Assembly (NCBI GenBank): GCA_036250195.1 | Contig: JAVHZZ010000006.1 | Span: 154,988,224-155,052,223, forward strand | From: Mixophyes australis | Lineage: Eukaryota; Chordata; Amphibia; Anura; Limnodynastidae | DNA: 64,000 nt | Direction: 5' to 3' | Shown: piece by piece, positions 1 to 10,393 of the stretch | Layout of the letters: each line of letters opens with the position of its first letter | Numbering within the stretch: the first letter of the stretch is position 1 | Made by a program: the position numbers and the translations under genes | The notes under the pieces: model-generated | Databases searched by the model: none | The model's input: only the letters and a program-made list of their open reading frames with translations | Told to the model about the DNA's origin: nothing

Positions 1-285
1 GAATACACAAACCAAAAGGCCTCTTTAGATACCGTACCTTGTAATAGAGCCATATCGAGAAAATGTCTGAGCTTCTGCTGGTAAGACAATGTGGGATCCC
101 GATCTAATTTTGCATAGACGCATTCATTGTTTAGTTGTCTCATGGCCTCCATGTAATAGTCTGACCCATCCTGGACCACTACACCCCCGCCTTTGTCGGC
201 TGGTTTAATTATAATAGTGGTTTCCGTTATCAGATTTTTAAGGGCCTTCCTCTCATGGGATTAGATTATCTCTAATGGGTTATTA
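1..285 (-). mobile_element. Penelope-like element, reverse transcriptase fragment
   Basis: Read on the minus strand this stretch is open from the left edge to about position 225 and encodes the start of a Penelope-like reverse transcriptase. The diagnostic motif is IIIKPADKGGGVVVQD, encoded at about 172-220; the KPADKGG core is a hallmark of Penelope-like elements. It is followed by a DYYMEAMRQL-type stretch leading to the edge of the window, where the polymerase palm would continue. At least one stop lies upstream at about 263, so the copy is dead or interrupted. The N-terminal part of a Penelope-like protein in the same orientation lies at 8990-10393, so the two may be halves of one copy separated by later insertions; that link is inference. 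Confidence 0.75.
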
Positions 286-1559
286 AAGTTATTTCATTGT
301 TTTCCAATAATCATTGTCTATGCAATTTGTGTGGTTCCAAAGCACAAGCAATTTATTTAGCAAAAGCAAAAGAATAACAGTTTAATAAATAAGTACAGCC
401 GATACATATGCTGAGCGGTGCTGCGCTCTGCTGGATCCAGCTATACAGTTCTTCAGTCCTGAAGACTGTGGTCAGAGTGACTAAATGCTGGTCCCAGAGC
501 CCCTACTTATGTACAGTCAGTGATACAGTGAAAACAATACAGATGACTTGGCATGTTTCCATAGGTTCAGACTTCAGGAAGGTCCAGTGTAATGCAGGTC
601 ATTGGCTAGTTCAAACAATGCCATTCAAGGGTGGGGGTCAGCTCTCCATAAGATGCATACTTAATCTTCCCACCAAGAACTAGTTTAAACTGGTCTATTA
701 GCATTAATCAGACAATCTCATTCCAATCATTTATTCCCTATCATCCATAACTAGCATACGCAAGGTGCGATCCTTTCAGCGATTGAAGCAGACGTCTGCG
801 GATAAATAGGGGATTAGAATGATACCAGACATGATATGTTTCTTGTGACCTGAACCTTAGATCTCACTAACGTGTCAATATCACCTTATATTATCTAACT
901 ATAAACTAAATAACATCTGTACATAAACGACTGTGGATTGGAACTTTAAAAAATAAACTATATACAAGTGAATGTGTAAGTGTGAGTGTATGCGTGCACT
1001 ATTTATCATGCAATTGCGCCATGACAAGTAGCGTACTGATCGCAATCGCTTGGTAAAACAATATTGATCAATATACTTTCTTTCATCCAATTATTTGACT
1101 TTGACAGCACCACCCTTTGATAGTACACAAAACTATCACCTTAAAGATTTTATTGCAGGATCTCAGTAGTACGTTTCATTGTTCAGTAATATATGTTCCC
1201 CTTTGCGTATGACAGCACTGTCTGTAGATATCAGTCAGGTTACCGTGAAAGAGAGTCACAATTCTAGAAACAATTTTTCTTGTACTATGGAACCTATATC
1301 TCTGGAGCTCGGAGATAAACTTTTGTAAGCCCTTCAAGGGTGCGATAGAACATGTATCAACAATATAGAATATTCTACAACAGTTCTTCATGTCTAACAT
1401 GTTCATCTGTCCAAAGCATGTCTTTTAGCTCAGACAACATTTAAACACTGCATGTTCACCAATAACATCATCCTATGTCTATCAACAATGTCATTTAAGA
1501 TCTCCTTCAACCTGAGTTAGTATATACACTCTAATAATATCAACAGTTCTTTTCTTCAA
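286..1559. other. AT-rich stretch, nothing recognised
   Basis: No open frame that I can relate to a family, no obvious terminal repeats. If the retroviral remnant to the right was inserted here, this is where its minus-strand 3' end and LTR should lie, but I could not define an LTR. Confidence 0.4.
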
Positions 1560-2420
1560 CACTTGTGGGGTGGGCTATTGTCTATTCGTTCTTCCCAGTC
1601 TCCCAATACTCAAGTTTCTTTGTACGTGAAACAGTGATCAGCCTGTCGAATATTGGGAGACTCCAAACTAAGGGACCTAGCAGTCTTACCTTTCCCCTGG
1701 ACCTCCCACCCCATAATTCGGGTACCTCAGGAATATTTAGTGGAAAGAGAACTAGTCCTACTCAGTTTGGTCTAAAACCTTACCCACCCAAAAATAATAA
1801 TCATTCTCAAGGATGCCTGCTCAAATCCAAATATTACTGGACTGTCATCGCAGGATGCACCTCTCTTCAACTATGGGGTGAACGTTCTTACGGACGTAAT
1901 ACTCCTTCAGACAATAGCCCCTCACACTGTCTCCAAGCTTACCAAATTTTCCTTTACCCCATGTATTGAAAAGAGTAATTGGCTGGACCGATTGTGCTAA
2001 CACCTTCTCCTTCATCCCCAACTACTTAATATCACTATCTGAACCAGCCTCTGTCACTCGTTCACAATTGAAAGAATTGACTGTCCTGAAAAGAGAATGA
2101 GAGAGAGAAACACAGAACAGGAAAAACAGGAAAAACTACTACTTCATGCTGGACAACTGTGTTTGCAAAGTCCTTGGTTCAGGTGTTATTAACTGCAATC
2201 GGGTTCTCCCAGAACAGATTCACGAGTGTAATTGGAACCTTCTCTGGGTGTTGACTCCTCTGTAGTGGATGGAATGGGTACCGGTGTCTCTCTGCTACCC
2301 CTAAGGACGTGATGCTGGTCGTCAACACTTGGTACCTGTCTGTCAAACAATCTGAGCGTAGGAAATTACAGTTCCACAACATACTCTCCCAGTCCAACAT
2401 CATAACCATTAGTGTAACAC
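1560..2420 (-). pseudogene. Unrecognised minus-strand frames, possibly retroviral 3' coding remnant
   Basis: The minus strand has three consecutive stretches of 40-75 codons that look protein-like but are broken by stops and frame changes: about 2409-2179 (with LDWESMLWNC), about 2050-1850 (with TLFNTWGKGKFGKLGD) and about 1770-1580. They lie downstream, in transcription order, of the degraded retroviral gag at 4.56-5.76 kb, where an env gene would sit. I do not recognise a specific envelope signature, so the assignment is positional only. The plus-strand 134-codon frame at 1565-1969 is probably the antisense shadow of this remnant. Confidence 0.25.
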
Positions 2421-4558
2421 CTCAGGAGACAATGTTTCGAAAGATCTCGGTTGCTGTCTCACTATTTGCTTTTCCTTTCAAGGTCTAGAATACTCTCTCC
2501 ATTACAAACTCATCAAAAGAAAAGTCAAAAACATTTCAAAATATGACAGGTTAAGAGGCAGTTTAGGAGTGATTTTGATAGTGGGGAAGACTAGTGGACG
2601 AAGCTACCAGCCACTCCAATGAAGTTTCAACCCTCATTCCATTCAATTTGTTCTAGCTAGTACCGTTACTCTATTTTCCACTGGTTTGTGGCTGATCAAA
2701 AGTATGTAACTTGCTTTCACTGCTTATACATTATAAAGTTATTACCTATAAAATGAATACCCCTATCACTTTCTATAACCCTAGGGATACCACATCTACT
2801 AACAAAAACCCCGAGTAGGACACAGCAATACATTAGAATCATTTCAATACACCTTTACCCAGGGCCGTAACGAGGGTGGTGCGGGCGGTGCCGTCGCCCA
2901 TGGCGCAAGGCCAAGGGGGCGCAGCAGTCGTCCGCTACCTGCCTCCATACCTTCAGCCCTTAAGTTCCTCTTAAGGGCTGAAGAGAGAGAGAGAGATATT
3001 AACTTACAAGAGTTTGATGCTTCAGCCCTTAAGTTCCGCAATGTCCGCCCTGTTGTGACAGTCATGTACAGTCATGTGTGTAAGTGTTAACAGCCACTTC
3101 AAAGGTAACTGTGCCACTTTCACAAGTTCTACTTGTAATGTGAATGTTCTACTTATGTACTGCCAAAAGTTCTTCAATTGCCTCAACGTCGCCCCCTATA
3201 CTAGAAAAATACTGAAGACCAATGTATATCAATTGATTTTCCCTCTGCCAAATCACATGCCACTTTCAATCCCACACGTTCAGCTACTTGGTTAAGTAAG
3301 GAGGGCAAAGGAGTCCATTTCTATAACACTTTCGTCAATTATAACGATATTCAGTACATGTCTATCTAACGGTGAAAATTATAAAAACAAGAAAAATTTA
3401 CATTTTCTAGGGTTTAGCTTATGTCAAGTCTTGTGGCAAAAATCCTACTCCACTGATCTACAAAGAGATGCATATCTGTATGTCTAACCTCCAGCGAATC
3501 TCCTATCTCCTACCACCCTTTGTGCATATATAGAGGCACACTTTGCACAGGAGACAAAAAGGCAGATATGCAATCTATAAAACATGAATCATATTTCCAC
3601 AAAAAAAAACTTTTGCTTAAAAAGCAGCAGCTTCTATATAGATAAAAACAAACCCTAGCTACTTCCCTGACAATGTCAATGTAATGTGTGTACCCCTGAT
3701 TCTGTCTGATGACACAAATGTCTTAGCCACATGAATGAGACCATGTCTACGTGGTTTTTTTTGTATCTCTTTACATCTCTGTCAGTATCTCATTTTTTTC
3801 TGGTAAAGGATGAGAAATAGGAGAGCAACGAATAATAATAAAAGCAGAGAAGCAGCTAAGCAAAGTATGAGATTTTATAGCAAAATGACAGCTGGGTTGG
3901 ACACTATGGGAAAATGGTTCTACTTTTCCACTAGCTATTCACTAAACTATGACCCCTCCCCATTCTTCTCAAGTTTAACTGGGAGTTACGTCACCCATCC
4001 AATCCAGTGTCGTCCATCGTTAGCTCGTATAAAACTCGATATCTCATGATCACATTACCTATATACCTTTGCGATAGACTCATGACTATAATGGAGAAGT
4101 GTAAAGTTAACCCATTGTGACACATACTTTATATCTCTCATGTGTGTCCACCTGAAATACATAAAATAACATTAGAGCGAAGTATGTGCACACTTCATTT
4201 TAAATAATGATTCTCAACCAAATAAATTATCATGAGTCACTGCAATTAGAAGAATGTTACAATGACCCATTGTTAATTTGTCTTTCAAGGGAAGCTTTGT
4301 ACTGCTGCAGCAATCCCCTTAATCACTAAATATATATATTTCTTTGTTTGTCCTTATCTACATAAAAAGGGGAACAGTCAGTTTCAAATAACAAAGAAAA
4401 ACAAACATTTTCATACCTTACCATCGACCAGCGACAGAGAGTAAATACAAGACAACATGATACAAACAGCAAAAAGAACATATACATTTAGGTTAATTTC
4501 TATCTAACCCTGCACAATTACACTTGCCACAGATTAATATTCACCCTTAGGTGGTCAT
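2421..4558. other. Noncoding, repeat-like stretch
   Basis: Largely AT-rich with no supported gene. At 2862-3060 there is an abrupt GC-rich segment containing a CTTAAGGGCTGAAG-type inverted pair and a short GA run (about 2981-2997); its composition contrasts with both flanks and suggests the terminus of a DNA transposon, but I cannot name the family. If the retroviral gag to the right once had a pol gene it should be here; I could not find protease, polymerase or integrase motifs. Confidence 0.35.
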
Positions 4559-5320
4559 AATCTTCTTGCTTTCGCTCTAGTTCTTTCTTTACAATCCTTC
4601 CTCAAGTGTCCCTTCTTACGGCAGTTAAAACACTTCAAAGACTTCTGTTTCTTTCGTCCCTTATAGTGGGTTTTATAAGTCTGAGGTTGTGAATGTAATC
4701 TTTCTAAAGCCTAGATACTCACCATCATTAGCCTATCACCCTGTGCCTTTTCCCTTTTACATATGTTTTTAGCATGCTCCACGGCAGACTCTCTAATTTT
4801 ATCTACCGTGATGCCTCTCCAATTAGGTAAAGAGGTTTGTACCCGGGTCTTTAGATCCTCCCTGAGACCATCCATTAGTTCTTCCCTGTGTTGCACATTT
4901 TCCTTTATATCCGGTATCCCTGTGTACTTAGTCATGCTGACAGAGCTCTAGCAAAATAGTCAGCTGCAATCTCACTATCTTTTTGTCTGATAGTGAAAAT
5001 GTTGCTCCAGTTCACTATCACTGGAAAATATATGGTCAACTGTGAGATTATACGTCTAATATTTTCCTGATTATCATCCTCTGTTAAGGATCTATCCTTC
5101 TCCAACATACAATCCTTAATGAACTTTTGTATATCAGTAGCGAGAGGAAGACAGGCCCTCAACACCCCTCGCCAATCTTTATTTGTGGGCTCATGTGCAT
5201 TACCTAAATGTCTAATAAATTTCTGACAATTGGCCAAATCTTTTCTAGGATCAGGGTAATCAGACATAATTGAAAACAGCTCAGACCTAGTCCATGGACA
5301 ATGCACTACTACATATTTTA
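4559..5320 (-). pseudogene. Endogenous retrovirus gag: capsid and nucleocapsid region, degraded
   Basis: On the minus strand two adjoining frames (5306-4932 and 4935-4711, plus a tail to 4559) together resemble retroviral Gag. In order they show a capsid start with a PWT..EL entry and a PDPRKD motif near 5240, a helical capsid body with a segment resembling the major homology region near 4950-4985, a basic linker, and a zinc knuckle at 4591-4632 with exact CX2CX4HX4C spacing, followed by an Arg/Lys-rich tail and stop. The frame shifts between the two pieces near 4935 and again upstream near 5330, so the gene is inactive. The PDPRKD-type capsid with one knuckle points to the gamma/epsilon-like side of retroviruses; that placement is tentative. 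Confidence 0.7.
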
Positions 5321-5761
5321 TGGGAACTACACCATCTTTGTCCGCCTTCCCACTGGGACTGCTATTGTGCAGACAGGATGTAAACCTACCAAATCACTAC
5401 ATTCTGGACTAGTTGCTGGAATTACGGTTGCAGTACAATGAATGTTCCCCCTTCTATTAATTTCTACATTATTCTCACCAATTTCAGCCGCTGCCCCTGC
5501 TGATGGGACTGTTCTTTTTCCTTGTCCGTGTGATGTCTCTTGCATGTTACTGGCATGGGCAATGGCTGAAATGAAGGTGGGTTCATTTTCTTCTTCTGAA
5601 ACATTACCTATAACATGACTTAATACATCATAAAAATTACTAGTTACATTTTGAAAAATTTTGGTATCGGCTGTACCTACCACCCCAACCACATTTTGGG
5701 GCCGGGGCGCGCTTGCACTCAGTTCTCTTCGCTTTGCAATGCTTACTTCCATTACGCATGT
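5321..5761 (-). pseudogene. Endogenous retrovirus gag: matrix/linker region (left of hAT insertion)
   Basis: A minus-strand open frame of about 145 codons precedes the capsid region. It is Ser/Thr/Glu/Asn-rich with low complexity, as expected of the variable matrix-to-capsid linker of Gag. A one-base frame change near 5330 separates it from the capsid frame. The frame also runs on into the hAT element at 5770, but the codons beyond 5769 belong to transposon sequence. The genuine upstream continuation lies on the far side of the hAT, at 8901 and beyond. Confidence 0.55.
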
Positions 5762-6257
5762 ATTATTACTAGAGATGAGCGGGCTCGGATATCTGAGCTG
5801 GATCCGAGACAGATCCGGGTATTCCCGCCAATTGCAAAACTGAAACCGAGGCTCTGAGTCATAATCCCGCTGTCGGATCTCGCGATACTCGGATCCTATA
5901 AATTCCCTGCTAGTCGCCGCCATCTTCACTCGGGCATTGATCAGGGTAGAGGGAGGTTGTGTTAGGTGGTCCTCTGTCCTGCTATATCTCGTGCTGTGCT
6001 GTTCAGTTCTGTGCTGTGCTGTGTTCTGCTCAGTCCAGTGGTGCTGTGTCCTGTGCTCTGTCCTTCTGAGTTCAGTGGTGCTGCTGGGTCCTGTGCTGTG
6101 TCCTGTTCAGTCCAGTGGTGCTGTGTCCTGTGCTCTGTCCTTCTAAGGGCATTGTTATTTCCCCATTATTCCCAAATTATAAAAAATTTCAAAAAAAGTT
6201 ATACATTTTTTTACAAAAAAAGTAATTCTAAAAAAAAAAAATATCCCAAAACAATCC

Positions 6258-6900
6258 TGCAGTATAAGTCCAGTGGTACTGCTATATTACAAAGTTCACT
6301 GATTCTGCAGTATAAGTCCAGTGGTACTGCTATATTACAAAGTTCACTGATTCAGCAGTATAAGTCCAGTGGTACTGATATATTACAAAGTTTACTGATT
6401 CAGCAGTATAAGTCCAGTGGTACTGCTATATTACAAAGTTCACGGATTCAGCAGTATAAGTCCAGTGGTACTGATATATTACAAAGTTCACTGATTCAGC
6501 AGTATAAGTCCAGTGGTACTGATATATTACAAAGTTCACTGATTCAGCAGTATAATTCCAGTGATACTGATATATTACAAAGTTCACTGATTCAGCAGTA
6601 TAAGTCCAGTGGTACTGCTATAATACAAAGTTCACTGATTCAGCAGTATAAGTCCAGTGGTACTGATATATTACAAAGTCCACTGATTCAGCAGTATAAG
6701 TCCAGTGGTACTGCTATATTACAAAGTTCACTGATTCAGCAGTATAAGTCCAGTGGTACTGCTATATTACAAAGTTCACTGATTCAGCAGTATAAGTCCG
6801 GTGGTACTGCTATTACAAAGTTCACTGATTCAGCAGTATAAGTCCAGTGGTACTGCTATTACAAAGTTCACTGATTCAGCAGTATAAGTCCAGTGGTACT
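6258..6900 (+). repeat. 48-bp tandem array inside the hAT element (about 13 units)
   Basis: The unit starts AGTATAAGTCCAGTGGTACT and recurs every 48 bp about eleven times, then twice at 46 bp because a dinucleotide is missing from the GCTATATTAC portion, then as a final partial copy. Units differ at only a few positions (for example GCT versus GAT before ATATTAC). Because 48 is divisible by three the array stays open as a 16-residue protein repeat (QQYKSSGTAILQSSLI), making a 291-codon frame at 5966-6841. I read it as a subterminal transposon minisatellite, not a gene. Confidence 0.9.
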
Positions 6901-6978
6901 CTCCTGTGCCGCATATAATTTTTAAAGGCTTTGCCGAGTGTGTGTGGCTTAGGGGTACGCTCTCTTGTGCTACATATA

Positions 6979-8120
6979 ATGGAAAACAAAAATTTGGAGG
7001 ATAAAGTAGGGAAAGATCAAGACCCACTTCCTCCTAATGCTGAAGCTGCTGCCACTAGTCATGACATAGACGATGAAATGCCATCAACGTCGTCTGGCAA
7101 GCCCGATGCCCAATCTCCTAGTACAGGGCATGTAAAATCCAAAAAGCCCAAGTTCTCAAAAAGTAGCAAAAAGAGAAACTTAAAATCATCTGAGAAACGT
7201 AAAGTTGGCAATATGCCATTTACGACACGTAGTGGCAAGGAACGGCTTAGGCCCTGGCCCGTGTTCATGACTAGTGGTCCAGCTTCACCCAAGGATCTAA
7301 GCCCTCCTCCTCCCCCCCTACAAAAATTTAGGAGAGTTATGCTGTCAGCAACAACAACAAAACAGCAAAGAACTCTGCCTTCTAAACAGATGACATCACA
7401 AATCCCCAAGGCGAGTCCAAGGGTGTTGGTGGTTGTGAAGCCTGACCTTCCCATCACTGTACGGGAAGAGGTGACTCCATCCAGCATTTGCAGAACACCC
7501 TCTGCATATGTTGGAAGGATCACCCACAGTGTAGATCCAGATTTGGATAATCAAGGTGTCAATGTTGTACACCCGAGGAGGCTATTGATGTAGCTGGCGC
7601 TGTGGAGGAACTTGATGATGAGGATGGTGATGTGGTTATTGTAAATGAGGCACCAGGGGGGGAAACAGCTGATGTCCATGGGATGAGAAAGCCCATCGTC
7701 ATGCCTGGTCAGAAGACCAAAAAATGCACCTCTTCAGTCTGGAGTTATTTTTATCCAAATCCAGACAACCAATGTATGGCCATATGTAGCTTATGTAAAG
7801 CTCAAATAAGCAGGGGTAAGGATCTTGCCCACCTAGGGACATCCTCCCTTATACGTCACCTGAATAACCTTCATAGTTCAGTGGTTAGTTCAGGAACTGG
7901 GCCTAGGATCGTCATCAGTACAGGGACACCTAAATCCCTTGGTCCTGTTGGATACACACCACCAACACCCTCCTCGTCAACTTCCTCCACGATCTCCATC
8001 AGATTTAGAACTGCAGGCCATGTCACCAGCCAGACTGAGTCCTCTTCTATATGGGATTCATGTGAGGAATCCTACTACTGCCACTGCGACAATTTTTGGG
8101 TTAACAAAGTCAACAAATAA
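6979..8120 (+). pseudogene. hAT transposon protein remnant with BED zinc finger
   Basis: The first frame starts at the ATG at 6979 (MENKNLEDKVG) and runs 204 codons to a stop at 7591. It is hydrophilic, Ser/Pro/Lys-rich, with a poly-proline stretch (SPPPPPLQKF). A frame change follows and an acidic frame begins at about 7602 (EELDDEDGDVV). It contains a BED-type zinc finger at about 7725-7880: aromatic entry SSVWSYFY, the CSLC cysteine pair and the HLNNLH histidine pair. BED fingers bind DNA and form the N-terminus of many hAT transposases. The catalytic domain that should follow is missing; after about residue 110 of this frame the sequence becomes noncoding. Either the two frames were once one protein or the element carried two ORFs; the sequence does not decide. 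Confidence 0.75.
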
Positions 8121-8900
8121 CACTTCGACCCTGTCTGTCTTTCACATACTTGATGGAATCTCAATGATGAATGCTCTGTACCATGGTCGTCTAAAGCAAG
8201 AGTTATTGACGTGCTATAACTACTGTAGTTTTTATAAATTATAAACACTACACTTGAAAGTTGGAGGAGGTATTGTGGCCCCGGTACCAAATTGGGTACC
8301 AGGGCCACTCCACTATGCAGTCCAGATAGAGGCGTATCAGATATTAAACAACGTTGACTGTTGCTGCCAAATCATAAATTAATGAAACTGACCTGTCATC
8401 GTCAAAAACAAGAGGTATTGACACGCTCGAACTACACCCTGTATATGCTGCAGAGGATGTAGGAGCAGGCAGCTGTGCAGTGGAATTCAGACCATTTGAA
8501 GGCGGAGGTATTGTGGCCCTGGTACCAAATTGTGTATCGGGACCACTGCACTATGCAGTCCAGAAAGCTACCTCGGTGAAACGTTTTGGACTAAAAACAA
8601 TATTGTGAGGTGTGAGGTGTGAGGTGTTCAGAATAGACTGGGAATTAGTGGAAATGATTGTTATTGAATGTTATTGAGGTTAATAATAGCGTAGGAGTGA
8701 AAATAAACAAAAAAACTTGTTTTTAACACTTTTTATGTTTTTTTCATAAAAAATCAGAATCCAAAACCTTAAATCCGAACCAAAACCTTTCGTCAAGTGT
8801 TTTGCGAAACAAATCCGAACCCAAAACCTCAAGCAAATCCGAATACAAAACACAAAACACGAGACACCAAAAGTGGCCAGTGCACATCCCTAATTATTAC

Positions 8901-8992
8901 CGTGCCACATGTTACCTTCCTGTTGCCACAGTTTTAAACAGTCATAGTGTTTAATTCTCTTTTTCGTTGGTTCGATCAACCGTATTTTATCG
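8901..8992 (-). pseudogene. Endogenous retrovirus gag: N-terminal segment right of the hAT
   Basis: The minus-strand frame of the matrix region continues without a stop on the right side of the hAT element for about 30 codons, up to the junction with Penelope-like coding sequence near 8990. This continuity across one copy of the 8-bp target duplication supports the reading that the hAT jumped into an older gag. There is no LTR, primer-binding site or leader between this gag start and the Penelope-like sequence, so the 5' end of the provirus is missing. Confidence 0.5.
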
Positions 8993-9439
8993 GTTACAGT
9001 ATTTAGTTTCATCATCCAGTATAATGGGAGAAGCACCTTGCTTCGTTTTTCTAATAGCTTTATAAGCAAAATTGCCTTTCCTACTGAGGGTTCTAATATA
9101 TCTATTAAGATCTACAAATAAGTTGAACAGGTTCGCTTTAGTTACTGGGGCAATCTTGAGCCCCTTCTGTAGGAGTTTCAATTCAGACTGTGACAATTTC
9201 TTTGAAGACAAATTAAACAATCCCTTGCCGGTTAATACAGGCGCATGTTTTCTAATTGATTTGAGGATCCCTCCTCTGAATCCTCTAATTTGTCCACTCT
9301 TGATATTTTGGGTGTGTGTAAATTTGGTCCTTGAACTCTATGTGCATACGATTGGGGAAGGTGACCTAAAAAAGAAGAAATAGCAGAAACAGACATTATT
9401 TAGAGGGACAGAATTCTCGCCAGTGTCAATGTAGACCTG

Positions 9440-9614
9440 GAGCTAGATTTACTAAGCTGCGGGTTTGAAAAAGTGGGGATGTTGCCTATAGCAACCAATC
9501 AGATTCTAGCTTTCATTTATTTAGTACCTTTTACAAAATGACAGCTAGAATCTGATTGGTTGCTATAGGCAACATCCCCACTTTTTCAAACCCGCAGCTT
9601 AGTGAATCTAGCCC
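9440..9614. mobile_element. MITE family A, copy 1
   Basis: Nearly perfect inverted repeat: left arm AGCTAGATTTACTAAGCTGC, right arm its near complement, with a short AT-rich middle. Flanked by the trinucleotide CTG on both sides (9437-9439 and 9615-9617). The internal core AACCAATCAGATTCTAGCT is shared by the other copies in this window. A 3-bp duplication and the size fit a PIF/Harbinger-type MITE. Confidence 0.85.
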
Positions 9615-9621
9615 CTGGTGT

Positions 9622-9968
9622 TTCTTATCATTATCACCATTTATTTATATAGCGCCACTGATTCTGCAGCGCTATACAGAGAACTCATTCACATCAGTCC
9701 CTGCCCCATTGGAGCTTACATTCTAAATTCCCTAACATACATACACAGAGAAAGAGAGAGAAAGACTAGGGTCAATTTTTGTTAGCAGCCAATTTACCTA
9801 CTAGTATGTTTTTGAAGTGTGGGAGGAAACCGGAGCACCCAGAGGAAACCCATGCAAACACGGGGAGAACATACAAACTCCACACAGATAAGGCCATGGT
9901 CGGGAATTGAACTCATGACCCCAGCGCTGTGAGGCAGAAGTGCTAATCACTTAGCCACCGTGCCGCCC
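9622..9968 (-). mobile_element. tRNA-derived SINE
   Basis: Read on the minus strand it starts GGGGCGGCACGGTGGCTAAG and shows RNA polymerase III promoter boxes: an A-box-like TGGCTAAGTGATTAGC and a B-box-like GAGTTCAATTCCC about 35 bases later. The body continues with GTGTGGAGTTTGTATGTTCT and a GGAAACC/CCGG-rich central domain, and the tail near 9640 resembles TATATAAATAAATGGTGATA. This organisation (tRNA head, conserved body, simple A/T tail) is that of SINEs widespread in frogs and fish. It is not a tRNA gene: no cloverleaf forms. Confidence 0.75.
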
Positions 9969-10393
9969 CATGGTACATGGTAATCACCAGTTCCATGATT
10001 TTCAAACAAGGATTTTCTATTTCTCACCGATGTGGTCTCAAACTCAGAAACGTGACCCCTTGAACCCATTCTTTTCTCTCTAGGGACGGGTTGTCTACCA
10101 GTGAACCTTCTTCCCAAATCTCTACGGGAACCTGATCTGTGTGGAGAAGCAGGGGCAGTGCTGATGCCATAGAAAAAATGGTGCCCTCTATGTCCAGACT
10201 CATGGCGGATGTATCTATAGTTGGACCTATCTCTCCCTTTGGATTGATTCCTGGAATATCTATTATAAGTCCTAACCACTCCCTTCTTGTAATCCTGAAG
10301 ATCCCTCATTAGTTTATTATCTTTATGTGTTATTAATGATTTTTCAAAATCATTAATAACAATAATAATAATAATAATAATATTAATAATCAT

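Larger units (their letters stand above)
5770..8892 (+). mobile_element. hAT-family DNA transposon with perfect 8-bp target duplication
   Basis: The element begins TAGAGATGAGCGG at 5770 and ends with a sequence whose complement begins TAGGGATGTGCAC at 8892. It is flanked on both sides by the same octamer ATTATTAC (5762-5769 and 8893-8900). An 8-bp duplication and short imperfect termini are hallmarks of hAT transposons. The 3123-bp interior holds a GC-rich left arm, a 48-bp tandem repeat array (6258-6900), a plus-strand coding remnant with a BED zinc finger (6979-8120), and a right part with two diverged copies of a roughly 65-bp segment (about 8262-8330 and 8503-8570). No catalytic hAT dimerisation domain is visible, so the copy is non-autonomous. 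It interrupts a minus-strand retroviral gag frame that resumes on the other side. Confidence 0.9.
8993..10393 (-). mobile_element. Penelope-like element, N-terminal coding region, interrupted
   Basis: Two minus-strand open stretches belong to the N-terminal part of a Penelope-like protein. The first, about 10330-9970, is basic and Arg/Ser/Gly-rich. The second, about 9330-8993, contains the conserved FNLSSKKLSQSELKLLQKGL segment followed by a DLNRYIRTLSRKGNF stretch, both characteristic of Penelope-like proteins just upstream of the polymerase. A 175-bp MITE (9440-9614) and a SINE (about 9622-9968) sit between them. The expected next segment, the KPADKGG polymerase start, is not adjacent but appears at 1-285 in the same orientation. 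An AAT repeat at about 10362-10390 lies at the upstream end. Confidence 0.7.

Noticed and set aside
1565..1969. 134-codon plus-strand frame
   Set aside because: No motif; overlaps minus-strand frames that look more protein-like and fit the retroviral orientation.
5966..6841. 291-codon open frame with 16-residue repeats
   Set aside because: It begins in a GC-rich transposon arm, is carried by a tandem array whose unit happens to be 48 bp, and lies wholly inside the hAT element. No recognised domain.
6258..6900. Possible CRISPR-like array
   Set aside because: Units are contiguous with no variable spacers, in an animal genome and inside a transposon; it is a minisatellite.
7059..7523. 154-codon minus-strand frame
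   Set aside because: Exact antisense of the hAT coding remnant with the MENKNLEDK start.
9900..9968. tRNA gene
   Set aside because: A and B boxes are present but no cloverleaf forms and it is joined to a conserved SINE body.
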